Assembly: GCA_963796485.1 (NCBI GenBank)
Contig: CAWCLV010000004.1
Location: 868,001 to 932,000 of the forward strand
Length of the DNA stretch: 64,000 nt
Direction: 5' to 3'
Source: CAWCDJ01 sp963796485
GTDB taxonomy: Bacteria; Acidobacteriota; Terriglobia; Bryobacterales; Bryobacteraceae
In this document: in pieces, positions 26,389 through 35,919 of the stretch
How positions within the stretch are numbered: position 1 is the first letter of the stretch
Layout of the letters: each line of letters starts with the position of its first letter
Made by a program: the position numbers and the translations under genes
Notes under the pieces: model-generated
Seen by the model: the letters and a program-made list of their open reading frames with translations, nothing else
The model's database searches: none
Told to the model about the DNA's origin: nothing

Positions 26389-29300
26389 TCAGTCGCCCTG
26401 TACAGTTTCGTACTCCGGCTTCGAAGCCTGCAAAGCGCCCAGCGTCACGTGGATCGTGGGCATGGCGCCGGATGCGAACGATTCCCGAACTTTGTCGTTG
26501 GCTTCGAGTTTCTCGCGCAGCATCTGCCGGCGAAGCCTCGCTTCGAAATCGCGCAACTGCTGCTCGATGGTTTGCGCCTTGTTCTTGTTGCGGACCATGT
26601 CCTCGCGGTAGCGCTTGAGGAAGTAGCCGATGGTTTCCACGCGGATCCGGATCGAACCCGTCGGCTTATTCTCGTCGATGTCCTTGAAGCAGAAGTACGG
26701 GGTTCCGGAATGCTCCACGATCTCCTCCACCACCGTATAGATCGGGGCGTCGTGGCCGCACTTGAAGCTCGAGAGCTCCAGCGCCACCAGGTTCGGATGC
26801 CGCGCAATGTACTTGGCGGTCCAGACCTTCCGGCTGGTGTTCTCGCTATAGGAGTTCTTCCAGACGTCGTTGATCGACAACGGGTGCGGGATGTCGCCGG
26901 AAACCACGTCGTCGCCGAAGAGCTTCCAGAGCATATCATCGTCTACCGGCAGGCAGTCCTGCGCGAATACCGGGTATCCGAGCTTCTGGAACTCTTCCAG
27001 GATTTCGTGATTCACGCCGGGGTCGTTGTGATACGGGCGCCCCAGCAGGACCACGCCCAGGCGGTCTTCGCGTTCGAGCTGCTCCAGCACCTCGCGCGCA
27101 GCGCCGCGCATGATCACGTTGTTGAACACGTCGAGCGCGCGGTAGCCCTGCTCCACGGCGCGCTTGTTCTCTTCCGGCGAGAGTCCCAGGATATCCTTGA
27201 ACTCCTCGAACATCTGCCTTTCAAAGAGGTCGGGCTTAGACAGGTTGACGAAGGTGTCCAGAAAACGAACGCCCTTTTCGGCGAACAGATCGCCTTCCTT
27301 GAGGAACGCAGCCTTCACCGCCTCCGGAGTGGTGGCGACGGTGGGGCAGGAGCGGCTGGCCTGCGTGCCCTGCAACTCGCTGGTCAGGCAGTCGATCATG
27401 GGGAAGAAGATGATGTCGAGCGGTTTCCTGGCGTGCACCTTGTAGAGCAGGTTGTGCACGTGCGGAATGCCGAGTTTCGACGGGAAGCACGGGTCGATTG
27501 CGCCGCGTTTGGCTCCCTCTTTGTACAGCTCCTCCGAGGTGTAATCCGAATAGACGATGTTTTCCGCCTTGATGCCTAGAGACGCGAAATAGCCCGTGAA
27601 TACCGGCGTCTGCGAGTACATGTTGAGCACCCGCGGCATGCCGATGCGCATCGCCCCGCGTTTCTTCATCAGCTCGGCGCGCTTCTTCTGCGCCGCGGTG
27701 ATCTGGAACTTGGGCGGAGCGTCGGCGACCAGCGGAACGTCCGGCACGCGGAACACGCCCTTGGCCGCAATCTCCACGAAATTCGGGTTGGCCTTTTTCA
27801 CCTTGTCGAGGTCGCCCTTAATCTGGCGCATCTCCTCGATGTTCTCCACCGTGCCCTTTTCGCAGGTGGCGATGATCAGCCGCTGGGCGCCCTGCTCCAG
27901 CGGCACCTTGGTCTTGACCGGCGGCTTGTAATCGATATTGATGACGCTGGTCTTGACGTCGATGAACGTGCGCAGGCACTTGTTCTTGCAGAAGTAGCAG
28001 CGGGTGGACTCGTTGCGCGTCGTCTTGTACTGGATGTTCCGGGAGGCTTCGAGGCCGATGAACGTGCTGACGCGGCCGTTGTCCCACAGGCGTCCGGCTT
28101 CGAGCGCCGCGCCAATGGCGCCGGCCTCGCCGCAATGCTCGTGCACGATCACGTCGGCAGGCTGATCCTTACCCTTGAAGCGCGATTCGATGAAATCCAC
28201 CTGGGCTTTCACCGCGGCCAGGTTGTACTGCGTGCCGCCCTGCAGCAGGAACCGAGTGCCGATGGCCGAGAGGTTGGGAATCTGCGAAACGTAAAGCCAG
28301 ATATTCTTCGGCAGCACGTTGCAGAGGCCGGCCATGATTTCTTCGGGCTTCCACCCCTGGCGCTGGAAGTCCACGATGTCGGACTGCATGAACACCGCGC
28401 AGCCGTAACCGAATGACGGGAAGCCTTTCGCGCCGAACGCCGTATCCGCATACTGCTCCACCGGCACGTTGAAACCCTGGGCCGTGGATTGCAGGAAGTA
28501 GCCGTTGCCCGCCGAACACTGCGTGTTCAGCTTGAAATCCTTCACGCGGCCGTTCTTCAGGATGATGATCTTGATGTCCTGGCCGCCGACGTCGCAGATC
28601 ACGTCCACGTTGTCGTAGAAGTGCATGCCCGCTTCGGTATGCGCCACGGTCTCTACCAGCGCGGCATCGGCGCCGATCACGTCCTTCAGAATGTCCTTGG
28701 CGTAGCCGGTGGTGCCGACGCCCAGAATCTTGAGTTCGGCGCCCTGGTCGCGGATCTGCCGGTCGAGCTTTTCCAGCACCTCCACCGTGTCCTCGATGGG
28801 GTTGCCCTTCGATAGCTGATAGTTCTTGGCGAGGATGCGCCGCTTGTGATCCTTCGAGATCAGTACGGCCTTGGTGGAGGTGGACCCACCGTCGATCCCG
28901 ATGAAGCCTTCCACCACTTCGCCCGGCTGGAACGTCGTGGGGTTGAATTTTTTGGTGCGGTACTTCTGCTTGAAGGCCGCGAGATCGTCCGCGTCCTTCG
29001 CCAGTCCGCCGCCTCCGCCGCGTTTGGCTTTTTCCTCTTCGCGGCCCACGTTGACATACCATTCGAGCTTGTCGAGCCCAACATACCGGCCGACTTCGTC
29101 ATCCTCGGTCTTGCCGAATTCCACGGAGCCGATCGCCGCGAAATACTGAGCGTTGTCCGGGGTCTTGATGAGGTCTTCCGGCGGTACGCCCTCCGGCAGC
29201 GGCGTATTGCGCTCCTCCCAGATCTTCGGGATGTTGTGCTTCCAGCAATCGCGCATGCCGGTGATGTAGCAGTTCGGCCCGCCAAGCAGCAGCACCACCG

Positions 29301-29958
29301 GCAGCAGCGTATTGCCGCGCGTCAGCACCGAGAGGTTCTGCATCACGATGGCTTCGAATAGCGAGGCCATCAGCTCGTCGGGCGGAACCCCCATTTTCTG
29401 CAAACCGTTGATGTCGGTTTCCGCGAAAACGCCGCACTTGCCGGCGACGGGATGCAGCTTGACGCCGTTGTAACCCATCTGGCAAAGCTGATCGGCTGGA
29501 ATCCGCAGCTTGGCGTTGATCTTGTCGATGACCGCGCCGGTGCCGCCCGCGCACTTGTCGTTCATCGACGGGATTTTTTTCTTGCGCCCGGTCTCCGGAT
29601 CTTTTTTGAAGATGATGATCTTCGCATCCTGGCCGCCCAGCTCGATCACCGAGCCGCACTCAGGATACATGCGCTCCACCGCCAGCGAGACCGCGTTCAC
29701 CTCCTGGACGAATTTCGCGCCCAGGTACTTCGCCATTCCGTTGCCGCCGGAGCCCGTGACAAACATGCGGGAACGCGACGGGGAGAAATCTTCCACCTCC
29801 GTCTCGAACCGCTTCAGGAACTCGAGCACCTTCTCCGGTTGCTTAGTGTCGTGCCGCTGATAGTCCTGCCAGAGGATCTGGTCGGTAGCGGCGTCAATCA
29901 CCACCGATTTGACGGTGGTGGAGCCGACGTCCATGCCGATGAGGAAGTTTTTGTTCAT
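26389..29958 (-). CDS. BadF/BadG/HgdC-type acyl-CoA dehydratase activase, tandem ATPase plus DUF2229
   Basis: The 1189-aa protein is started at the ATG at 29958, overlapping the upstream stop as ATGA. It has two ASKHA-type ATPase domains in tandem. The first (residues ~1-310) has FLIGMDVGSTTVKSVVIDAA and GGQDAKIIIF; the second (~345-620) has GFIGIDGGSTSTKAVLISKD and CDVGGQDIKII, each with a Cys-containing cluster motif (NDKCAGGTGAV and NTQCSAGNGYF). A DUF2229-type region follows (~640-1189) with RCYFCKNKCLRTF and ASRSCPTVATTPEA. Such proteins use ATP to drive electrons into 2-hydroxyacyl-CoA dehydratases or related radical enzymes. Here the HgdB-like part is a separate gene immediately upstream. 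Confidence 0.85.
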   Translation of the reverse strand: MNKNFLIGMDVGSTTVKSVVIDAATDQILWQDYQRHDTKQPEKVLEFLKRFETEVEDFSPSRSRMFVTGSGGNGMAKYLGAKFVQEVNAVSLAVERMYPECGSVIELGGQDAKIIIFKKDPETGRKKKIPSMNDKCAGGTGAVIDKINAKLRIPADQLCQMGYNGVKLHPVAGKCGVFAETDINGLQKMGVPPDELMASLFEAIVMQNLSVLTRGNTLLPVVLLLGGPNCYITGMRDCWKHNIPKIWEERNTPLPEGVPPEDLIKTPDNAQYFAAIGSVEFGKTEDDEVGRYVGLDKLEWYVNVGREEEKAKRGGGGGLAKDADDLAAFKQKYRTKKFNPTTFQPGEVVEGFIGIDGGSTSTKAVLISKDHKRRILAKNYQLSKGNPIEDTVEVLEKLDRQIRDQGAELKILGVGTTGYAKDILKDVIGADAALVETVAHTEAGMHFYDNVDVICDVGGQDIKIIILKNGRVKDFKLNTQCSAGNGYFLQSTAQGFNVPVEQYADTAFGAKGFPSFGYGCAVFMQSDIVDFQRQGWKPEEIMAGLCNVLPKNIWLYVSQIPNLSAIGTRFLLQGGTQYNLAAVKAQVDFIESRFKGKDQPADVIVHEHCGEAGAIGAALEAGRLWDNGRVSTFIGLEASRNIQYKTTRNESTRCYFCKNKCLRTFIDVKTSVINIDYKPPVKTKVPLEQGAQRLIIATCEKGTVENIEEMRQIKGDLDKVKKANPNFVEIAAKGVFRVPDVPLVADAPPKFQITAAQKKRAELMKKRGAMRIGMPRVLNMYSQTPVFTGYFASLGIKAENIVYSDYTSEELYKEGAKRGAIDPCFPSKLGIPHVHNLLYKVHARKPLDIIFFPMIDCLTSELQGTQASRSCPTVATTPEAVKAAFLKEGDLFAEKGVRFLDTFVNLSKPDLFERQMFEEFKDILGLSPEENKRAVEQGYRALDVFNNVIMRGAAREVLEQLEREDRLGVVLLGRPYHNDPGVNHEILEEFQKLGYPVFAQDCLPVDDDMLWKLFGDDVVSGDIPHPLSINDVWKNSYSENTSRKVWTAKYIARHPNLVALELSSFKCGHDAPIYTVVEEIVEHSGTPYFCFKDIDENKPTGSIRIRVETIGYFLKRYREDMVRNKNKAQTIEQQLRDFEARLRRQMLREKLEANDKVRESFASGAMPTIHVTLGALQASKPEYETVQGD

Positions 29959-31700
29959 TGGATTAAGCAACCGAAGAAAGCAATGTGATAGACAAAATTC
30001 GCCGCCGAACCGACGACGCCCTTCGTGTGCGGAACCTGGTACAGCGGCCGCCTGGATTCGGGGTGCGCTTCCACCCACTCGCGGCACCGTTCCAGCGTCA
30101 GCCCGGTCTTTTCGAGCGCTTCCGCAAATTCCTTTTTGGCTTTATTCTTCGCCTCGCCGAGCGCCATCTGCACGCGGCTGTGGGCGTTGATCTCGCCTTC
30201 CCCGGATGTCTCGATCGGCAGGTAGATCATGTCCTTGTAATTCGAGACCACCGCCGACTGCGCTCCGTCCGATTGCGTGGACGGCATACAGCCGAAGGGT
30301 TTGACCGAGAGGACCATGTGGGCCAGGTCCTTATTCGAGTAGTAAATGTTCTTGGCGACTTCCAGGTGCCCTTCCCCGCCGCCGGCGCGCGAGTTATAGA
30401 AGGGGTGGCCGAGCCGCTGTAACTCGTATTGGTCGGCTAAGTGGTGGGCAATCCCGCCGAGCGCATTGACTATCTTGTGATACTCGCCCTTGAAGATAGC
30501 CTCGGCCAGCTTCAGCTTGGCGACCTTCTGGCGGAAGCCGAACTCGATTTTGGCGCGAGTGCCGAGTTTCCACAGCGGAGGCAATACGGCGCCTTCTTCG
30601 AGCCCCTTGAAGTCTTTGTACTTCTGCACCACCTGGTGAATCATGTACATGATCCACGTGCCGATCGGCTCCACCAGCACCTGCGCGCCCTCGCGCTCCA
30701 GGAAGTTGAACATGTTGAAGTTGCCGTCGCCCTCGGTGGTCTGCGCCCAGAACTCGCCGGTGATCTTGACGATGGGCTTCACGCGCAGACGGTCGATCTC
30801 GATGGCGTTGAACCGGTCGCGGCAGGTCTCCAGCGCCGGCACGTATTCATCGCCCTTCACCTGGTTGACGAATTTCCCGATGTACTCGGCCGTATCCGAG
30901 AAGCCGCCCAGGTACTTCGCCATGCCGTTGTCGAGCTTCCATGGCCGCTTCTTCCGGAATACCTCGTGGAGATAATCCATGCCGTCGTCCAGAATGCGGT
31001 CGGTCTCACCGGCATTGAGTTCGTATGGCCGGATCGCATAGGCCACCTCGTTCATCACGTCTCCGCAGTTGAGCGCGTTGAGGATACCGAGGAAGAAATC
31101 GAGATTCATCTCCAGCCCGGCTTCGGCATCGGACTGGCTCAAGCCGCCCGATTGCTGGAACAGCAGCACTCGGAAACCTTCGAAACCCGAGTTCCGCAGC
31201 GCCAGCCGGTATTCGGCTTCGTACATGCCGAAACGGCACGGGCCGCACGCGCCCGCCGTAAAGAAGACATAGCGGTCGATGATCTCCTGCTTGCTCAAGC
31301 CCTGCTCTTCGAGCGACTGGAGATACTGCACCAGGTTTCCGACGGTAAAATAGGTTGGGTTACACTGGCCGTTGTTGCCGTATTCTTTGCCAGTCTGGAA
31401 AGCTTTGACGTTGGGCGTCGGCACGGCCTCGGCCCGGTATCCGAGCCCTTCGAGAGCCCCGTGGACGAGTTTCTCGTGCTTCCACGTCAAACCGCCAAAG
31501 AGAAGAGTCGTGTTCCCACGCTGCTCCCTTGTGAACGGCTTTTCGGCAGGACGCTTGAAATGATGTGCTTCCTGTTTATGCAGCCCCGCTTCCTGCTCGA
31601 GCCGAGCGCGTTCCTCGGCGAGACGCTGCTGAATCACGTCCTCTATCGCAGTACCGATCTGGACAAGAGAGGCTTTCGGATCGACAGTCTGAGTGCTCAT
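29955..31700 (-). CDS. HgdB-like 2-hydroxyacyl-CoA dehydratase/activase-associated protein
   Basis: The 581-aa protein is cytoplasmic and matches the C-terminal half of long acyl-CoA dehydratase activases. It has a Cys-bearing GQCNPTYFTVGNLVQYL, FFTAGACGPCRFGMYEAEYR, LNALNCGDVMNEVAYA, and a late SVKPFGCMPSTQSDGAQSAV. The spaced cysteines suggest an iron-sulfur cluster. It precedes and overlaps the tandem-ATPase gene by 4 bp, so the two probably form one complex. In many bacteria the two halves are one protein of ~1400 or more residues. No dedicated dehydratase alpha/beta pair is encoded nearby, so the physiological reaction is open. Confidence 0.8.
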   Translation of the reverse strand: MSTQTVDPKASLVQIGTAIEDVIQQRLAEERARLEQEAGLHKQEAHHFKRPAEKPFTREQRGNTTLLFGGLTWKHEKLVHGALEGLGYRAEAVPTPNVKAFQTGKEYGNNGQCNPTYFTVGNLVQYLQSLEEQGLSKQEIIDRYVFFTAGACGPCRFGMYEAEYRLALRNSGFEGFRVLLFQQSGGLSQSDAEAGLEMNLDFFLGILNALNCGDVMNEVAYAIRPYELNAGETDRILDDGMDYLHEVFRKKRPWKLDNGMAKYLGGFSDTAEYIGKFVNQVKGDEYVPALETCRDRFNAIEIDRLRVKPIVKITGEFWAQTTEGDGNFNMFNFLEREGAQVLVEPIGTWIMYMIHQVVQKYKDFKGLEEGAVLPPLWKLGTRAKIEFGFRQKVAKLKLAEAIFKGEYHKIVNALGGIAHHLADQYELQRLGHPFYNSRAGGGEGHLEVAKNIYYSNKDLAHMVLSVKPFGCMPSTQSDGAQSAVVSNYKDMIYLPIETSGEGEINAHSRVQMALGEAKNKAKKEFAEALEKTGLTLERCREWVEAHPESRRPLYQVPHTKGVVGSAANFVYHIAFFGCLIQ

Positions 31701-31808
31701 AGAAGTACTTCCTTCCCAGTTTGAGGGTATCTTGCCGCTTTAAACGATTGAAAGAAATAGGATTTCATTGAATGGCGACTATCCCGATGGAATGGGGGAA
31801 TTAGACGG

Positions 31809-33215
31809 GTGAGCGGCAGGCAAATCCCTTGGGAGAAGCTGCGGAAAATCAGGTTGCGGATCTCCGGAGCAGGGTCTCCTGTGATGGTCCGCACCTTCCG
31901 GATATTTCTCGGAGTTGTGTTCCTCATCGCATTTACTTCGTTCGGGTTACAAGCCCGGGGACTGATTGGATCGCGCGGGATATCTCCCTTTGCCGAGTAT
32001 CTGAAGTTAATCCGGGAATCGGCGGGTGCAGCCGCTTATTTCGATGTGCCGACCGTCCTCTGGCTGAACCGGAGCGATGCTGCCCTCCGCGCGCTATGGC
32101 TGGCGGGAGCGCTCTTTGGGCTTGCCGTAATCTGGTCCCCCTGGAAGCGGACAGCGCTGGCCGTTTGCGTGGTGCTCTGGCTTTCGCTGTGCGCAGTGGG
32201 CCAGGATTTCCTCTCGTTTCAGTGGGACGCCCTGCTGGTGGAAGCCGGGTTTCTGGCGATCTTCGCCGATACCTCCGCAGTCCGCATCTGGCTCTTCCGA
32301 TGGCTACTCTTCCGCCTGATGTTTTTCAGCGGCGTGGTCAAGCTTGCGAGCGGCGATCCCTCGTGGCGCAACCTGACCGCGCTCCACTTCCATTACGAAA
32401 CGCAACCGCTGCCGACGCCGCTCGCGTGGTACGCCTTTCAGCTTCCGATGTGGTTTCAGAGGGCCTCCACCGCCGCGGTCCTGGTTACGGAACTGGCGGT
32501 GCCGCTGCTGTTCTTTGCGCCTCGCAAAGTCCGCCGCATTGCCGGCGGGATCACGGTGGCGCTCCAGGTCCTGATCCTCACCACGGGCAATTACACGTTC
32601 TTCAATTTCCTCACGATCGCCCTGGTTGGGTGGCTTTTCATCGAACCCGAGCAACGCGATTGGGGGCGGAAGCATCGGGCGGTCTCGATCGCCCTGGCCG
32701 TCATGATCGGCATTGTGAGTCTGATGGTCTCGCTGGAGCAGCTTTCGATTCCGCTCCCGCCGGGCGGCGCCGTGGTCCTGCACATGGTGGCCCCGCTCGA
32801 TATCGTGAACTCCTACGGTCTTTTCGCGGTGATGACGACGACGCGGCCCGAAATCATCGTCGAAGGGTCGAACGACGGCGATACGTGGCTTCCGTATGAA
32901 TTCCGCTATAAGCCGGGCGACGTGCGCCGTCCGCCGCCGGTAGTGGAGCCCTTCCAGCCGCGTCTCGACTGGCAGATGTGGTTCGCCACTCTCGGAAGCT
33001 ACCAGGAGAACCGCTGGTTCCCCACCTTCATGCTGCGGCTTTTGCAGGGCGAGCCGGGCGTGCTGAAGTTGCTGGGCCGCAACCCTTTCCCGAACGCTCC
33101 GCCGAAGTACGTGAGAGCGCGGCTATACATCTACCGCTTCACGCACTTCGGCTCGCCGGACTGGTGGGCCCGCGAAGAACAAGGCCTCTACTTCCCCGCC
33201 GTCAGCTTGAAGTAA
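31809..33215 (+). CDS. Lipase-maturation-factor-like (LMF1/DUF1222) membrane protein
   Basis: The 468-aa protein has about eight membrane helices and typical LMF motifs: LWLSLCAVGQDFLSFQWDAL, FRLMFFSGVVKLASGDPSWR, ALHFHYETQPLPTPLAW and TGNYTFFNFLTIALVGW. A soluble C-terminal sandwich follows (EIIVEGSNDGDTWLPYEFRY, WFATLGSYQENRWFPTFMLR). Eukaryotic LMF1 helps fold secreted lipases; the bacterial role is unknown. The GTG at 31809 gives the longest product. An ATG at 31884, just before the first helix, is an alternative. The gene diverges from the HgdB-like gene. Confidence 0.85.
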   Translation: MSGRQIPWEKLRKIRLRISGAGSPVMVRTFRIFLGVVFLIAFTSFGLQARGLIGSRGISPFAEYLKLIRESAGAAAYFDVPTVLWLNRSDAALRALWLAGALFGLAVIWSPWKRTALAVCVVLWLSLCAVGQDFLSFQWDALLVEAGFLAIFADTSAVRIWLFRWLLFRLMFFSGVVKLASGDPSWRNLTALHFHYETQPLPTPLAWYAFQLPMWFQRASTAAVLVTELAVPLLFFAPRKVRRIAGGITVALQVLILTTGNYTFFNFLTIALVGWLFIEPEQRDWGRKHRAVSIALAVMIGIVSLMVSLEQLSIPLPPGGAVVLHMVAPLDIVNSYGLFAVMTTTRPEIIVEGSNDGDTWLPYEFRYKPGDVRRPPPVVEPFQPRLDWQMWFATLGSYQENRWFPTFMLRLLQGEPGVLKLLGRNPFPNAPPKYVRARLYIYRFTHFGSPDWWAREEQGLYFPAVSLK

Positions 33216-33233
33216 CTACGCCAACCACGAGTA

Positions 33234-33291
33234 CGCCTCCGGAGCCCTAAGTGGGGTAGACCTCCTGGTCTGCCCAAGCGCCGATGGCGCA
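33234..33291 (+). repeat. Direct repeat copy A, containing the palindromic repeat
   Basis: This ~57-bp stretch is nearly identical to 36961-37018 (a one-base indel and a few substitutions). It holds the palindrome GGGTAGACC-TCCT-GGTCTGCCC at 33254-33275, a member of the repeat family at 19915 and 22153. The two copies bracket the 33.3-37.0 kb island. The 18 bases GAGTACGCCTCCGGAGCC just before and into the copy also occur inside the alcohol dehydrogenase gene near 37118. The rest of 33216-33432 shows no gene. Confidence 0.75.
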
Positions 33292-33432
33292 ATCCATCGA
33301 AGAAGCCAACGCCTGAAGAGGTTGAAGCCTGCTTAAGGCCGTTCGCCCTCACGCGTGCCAGTGGAGGCGTTCTTGCCGGATGGAAACAGAACCCGCTGCA
33401 AACCATGGCGACTTCCGCGCCAGAATAGAGAT

Positions 33433-34056
33433 ATGCAGCGGCAGCAACATTGGGAAAACATTTACGCTTCGAAGCCAGTCGACAGGGTGAGTTGGTTCCG
33501 TCCGCATCTTAAAACGTCACTGGCCCTGATCGAACGCGCAGCCCAGGGAAACCGGGATGCCGCCATCGTTGACGTCGGTGGCGGCGCGTCAACGTTAGTC
33601 GATGATCTGATCGGTCACGGTTATACGAACATCACCGTGGTAGACATCGCGCAGGCTGCGCTGGATGCTGCTCGGCAAAGACTGGGCCAAGCAGGCGCCG
33701 CCGTGCACTGGGCGCCGGCCGACGTAACACAACCGGTTTTCCCGGCGCAAACGTATGATGTTTGGCATGATCGCGCCGTCTTTCACTTCCTGACGGAGCC
33801 TGACGCTCGCGGAGCGTACGTCCAAAATGTCGCACACTCGATGAGACCGGGAGGGCACGTCATTGTCAGCACCTTCGGCCCGGAGGGTCCGACGAAGTGC
33901 AGCGGCCTTGATGTGGTGCGTTACGCTGAGGCATCGTTGCACGGCGAGTTTGGCTCGCGCTTCAGGCTGGTCGAGAGTTCCCAGGAACTCCATCAGACCC
34001 CTTTCGGAACGACACAACAGTTCTTGTACTGCTATTGCATTGTTGAGCCGATTTAG
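33433..34056 (+). CDS. Class I SAM-dependent methyltransferase
   Basis: The 207-aa protein, started at the ATG at 33433, begins RQQHWENIYASKPVDRVSWF, the N-terminus seen in a family of small methyltransferases. It then has motif I IVDVGGGASTLVDDLIGHG, motif II ITVVDIAQAALDAARQRL and a motif IV-like YDVWHDRAVFHFLTEPD. The end (TPFGTTQQFLYCYCIV) is also typical. Relatives include tellurite-resistance-type and thiol methyltransferases; the substrate is unknown. It is the first intact gene inside the island bracketed by the two direct repeats. Confidence 0.82.
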   Translation: MQRQQHWENIYASKPVDRVSWFRPHLKTSLALIERAAQGNRDAAIVDVGGGASTLVDDLIGHGYTNITVVDIAQAALDAARQRLGQAGAAVHWAPADVTQPVFPAQTYDVWHDRAVFHFLTEPDARGAYVQNVAHSMRPGGHVIVSTFGPEGPTKCSGLDVVRYAEASLHGEFGSRFRLVESSQELHQTPFGTTQQFLYCYCIVEPI

Positions 34057-34065
34057 AGGCGATAA

Positions 34066-34482
34066 ATGCGCGAACTACCTTCGGACCTCCCTCTCATTGA
34101 TCACCCTCTTGATGAGCCATCAGCATTCAAGGCGAGCAGCCCCATGGAAGACGTGCGCCGCACCCGCGCGATTCCGCACGGTGTCGTGCCACCGCTTTGT
34201 GTGCTGGAGTTCGACGGCGATTTGACCGATTGGCTCGTTTCGCAGCGCATCGCAGCGCCGTTTCCGTCGTGGCCCTGCTTCCACACGACAATGTACGCCG
34301 TCGAATTGGAAGGAATCTGTTGCGGCATCATCCCGCGGACGATTGGCGGTCCGTATGCCGTGCTGATCGCCGAGCAACTCGTGGCCGCGGGAGCACGAGT
34401 GATCCTGGGTCTCACGTCAGCGGGCCGTGTTTCGCCGGAGTTGCCGCTACCGTGCCTGGTGGCCGTGACCAAGGCTATATGA
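34066..34482 (+). pseudogene. Truncated nucleoside-phosphorylase-like gene
   Basis: The 138 aa resemble the N-terminal half of a PNP/UDP-phosphorylase-superfamily protein: PHGVVPPLCVLEFDGDLTDW, TTMYAVELEGICCGIIPRTI and GGPYAVLIAEQLVAAGARVI, then LTSAGRVSPELPLPCLVAVT. After KAI the frame stops at 34482, where family members normally continue with the catalytic DEGTSYHY-type segment. The C-terminal half is absent. Immediately after the stop lies the broken 3' end of an XRE-type gene on the other strand. So the gene was cut by a rearrangement and is probably inactive. It starts 10 bp after the methyltransferase stop. Confidence 0.6.
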
Positions 34483-34484
34483 AC

Positions 34485-34640
34485 AGACGGGTTTCGGCGG
34501 CCACGTTCCAAGTCAGCCAAGTAGCTACGCTGAATCGCGGCGCGTTCTGCAAGTTGCTCTTGGGACCAGTCCCTCGACCGTCGCAGGGATGCGATGCGTT
34601 TCGCCAGGAGACGCAGGGTCTGACTCTCCGATACCGCCAA
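34485..34640 (-). pseudogene. Truncated XRE-family helix-turn-helix gene
   Basis: From a TTG at 34640 the minus strand encodes ~50 residues of a Cro/C1-type HTH: LRLLAKRIASLRRSRDWSQE, then QLAERAAIQRSYLADLERGR and RNPSV. After RNPSV, where family members continue with the last helices, the frame runs into the antisense of the phosphorylase fragment. It is therefore cut at the same point (~34480-34490). This is a head-on junction of two broken genes. Confidence 0.6.
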
Positions 34641-34693
34641 CCCTCAATGGTTCCTGATCTCCCCGGTGTTTGTTGTACGATTTGAGGATTTGA

Positions 34694-35782
34694 GTGACAA
34701 TGAAAACGCCTATGGGGACCTCGATTTGTGGTTGGATTCGCCGACCCCTCTTCGTTACTGCGGCGATCTTCGGGGCTTGTGTAGGATGCCTAGCACAGCC
34801 CCCTGCTCAGCGTGCACAACGTCCGGTTGAACCGATCCGTGTTACACACGGTAAGAGCCCAATGGACGGTCGAACCTGGACCACGATCACGGTACCAGCG
34901 GTGAATAGCTATCGCGATCGCTTCGGAATATCCATTGAACCCACTCTGCAAATTCAGTGTTCCGAACGCGAGGGCTCCCACGAATACCAAGTGATTTTGA
35001 ATTCTGGCACACTGGCAACTCCCAGTCCGGAGTTCGCTCGGGTGCGCGTCAAATTGGACAGCGATCAGGCGGAAGAGCACATCTGGTACGTCCGATCCGA
35101 TTACCGAAGCTATCTCTACGCGTACCCCGATGAGAAAGCCGTGGAAGACTACGACCTGAAGGCAAACACGATAGCGTTTTTGGCGGCCCTGCGCACCGCT
35201 AAGGTCATGCTGATCGAGATTCAGCCATTTCTGCTGGGACATCTCGATGTTGTGAAGTTTCTTCTGGGTCAACTTCCATCCGCAATACGGGGGGCCTCAG
35301 AATGCAGGGCCGAAAAGTCTGTGCGCCCCAGTCGCACGAGTTCGTTGGCCATAAACACCTTTCCGAACGGCGCACGAGCACGACTGGACCACGAAGACGA
35401 GATTTCCTGCACGACCCCCTGCTCGCTCACCCTCCAGTCGGGACATCATCTCATCACCATAGAGAAGTCAGGATTCGAGACGCAGTCCAAAGAAGTAGAC
35501 GTCTCAGAGGGAACGCCCGAAGATCTCGAAAGAACCTTCGTGTTGAAGCGAACCAGTGCCACCTTGATGCTGAGCTCCGAGCCGAGCGGTGCTGCTATCT
35601 GGGTAGATGATGAGCCGACCGCCGGACGCACTCCGGCCGAAATCGAGTTGTCGTACGGAACCCACAAGATCGCGGTCGAACACGACGGTAAGCGCGCCTC
35701 GAAAACGGTCGAGATTCTTCCTGGCATCAATTACGAGCGAATCCGAATTCCGGCGAAGATCATTCTATTGAAACCCCGGTGA
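34694..35782 (+). CDS. Secreted PEGA-domain protein
   Basis: The 362-aa protein begins at a GTG preceded by GAGGA (an ATG two codons later is also possible) and has a signal segment (RRPLFVTAAIFGACVGCLAQ). The first half (~45-200) is an unrecognised beta-rich domain. The second half carries two PEGA-type units: residues ~215-288 (LAINTFPNGARARLDHEDEI, CTTPCSLTLQSGHHLITIEK) and ~290-362 (LMLSSEPSGAAIWVDDEPTA, GRTPAEIELSYGTHKIAVEH). PEGA domains are surface beta-sandwiches related to S-layer repeats. GC is lower than in the flanking genes, consistent with acquisition along with the island. Confidence 0.7.
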   Translation: MTMKTPMGTSICGWIRRPLFVTAAIFGACVGCLAQPPAQRAQRPVEPIRVTHGKSPMDGRTWTTITVPAVNSYRDRFGISIEPTLQIQCSEREGSHEYQVILNSGTLATPSPEFARVRVKLDSDQAEEHIWYVRSDYRSYLYAYPDEKAVEDYDLKANTIAFLAALRTAKVMLIEIQPFLLGHLDVVKFLLGQLPSAIRGASECRAEKSVRPSRTSSLAINTFPNGARARLDHEDEISCTTPCSLTLQSGHHLITIEKSGFETQSKEVDVSEGTPEDLERTFVLKRTSATLMLSSEPSGAAIWVDDEPTAGRTPAEIELSYGTHKIAVEHDGKRASKTVEILPGINYERIRIPAKIILLKPR

Positions 35783-35919
35783 ACCAGGGCGATGTTTCTT
35801 CAGCGGGGGAGGGATCTGGGAGGCAAAGAAAGTTGGACGTTCTACCTGAACTTCTTCAGCCCTCGCTGCGGGTTGCCCGGGTCTCACGGTTAATCACTCC
35901 CCTCCGCCGATTTGAGGCG

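Noticed and set aside
28455..28475. LacI-operator-like GTTGAAACC inside the activase gene
   Set aside because: It matches only one half of the palindrome, lies deep in a coding region, and has no promoter elements nearby.
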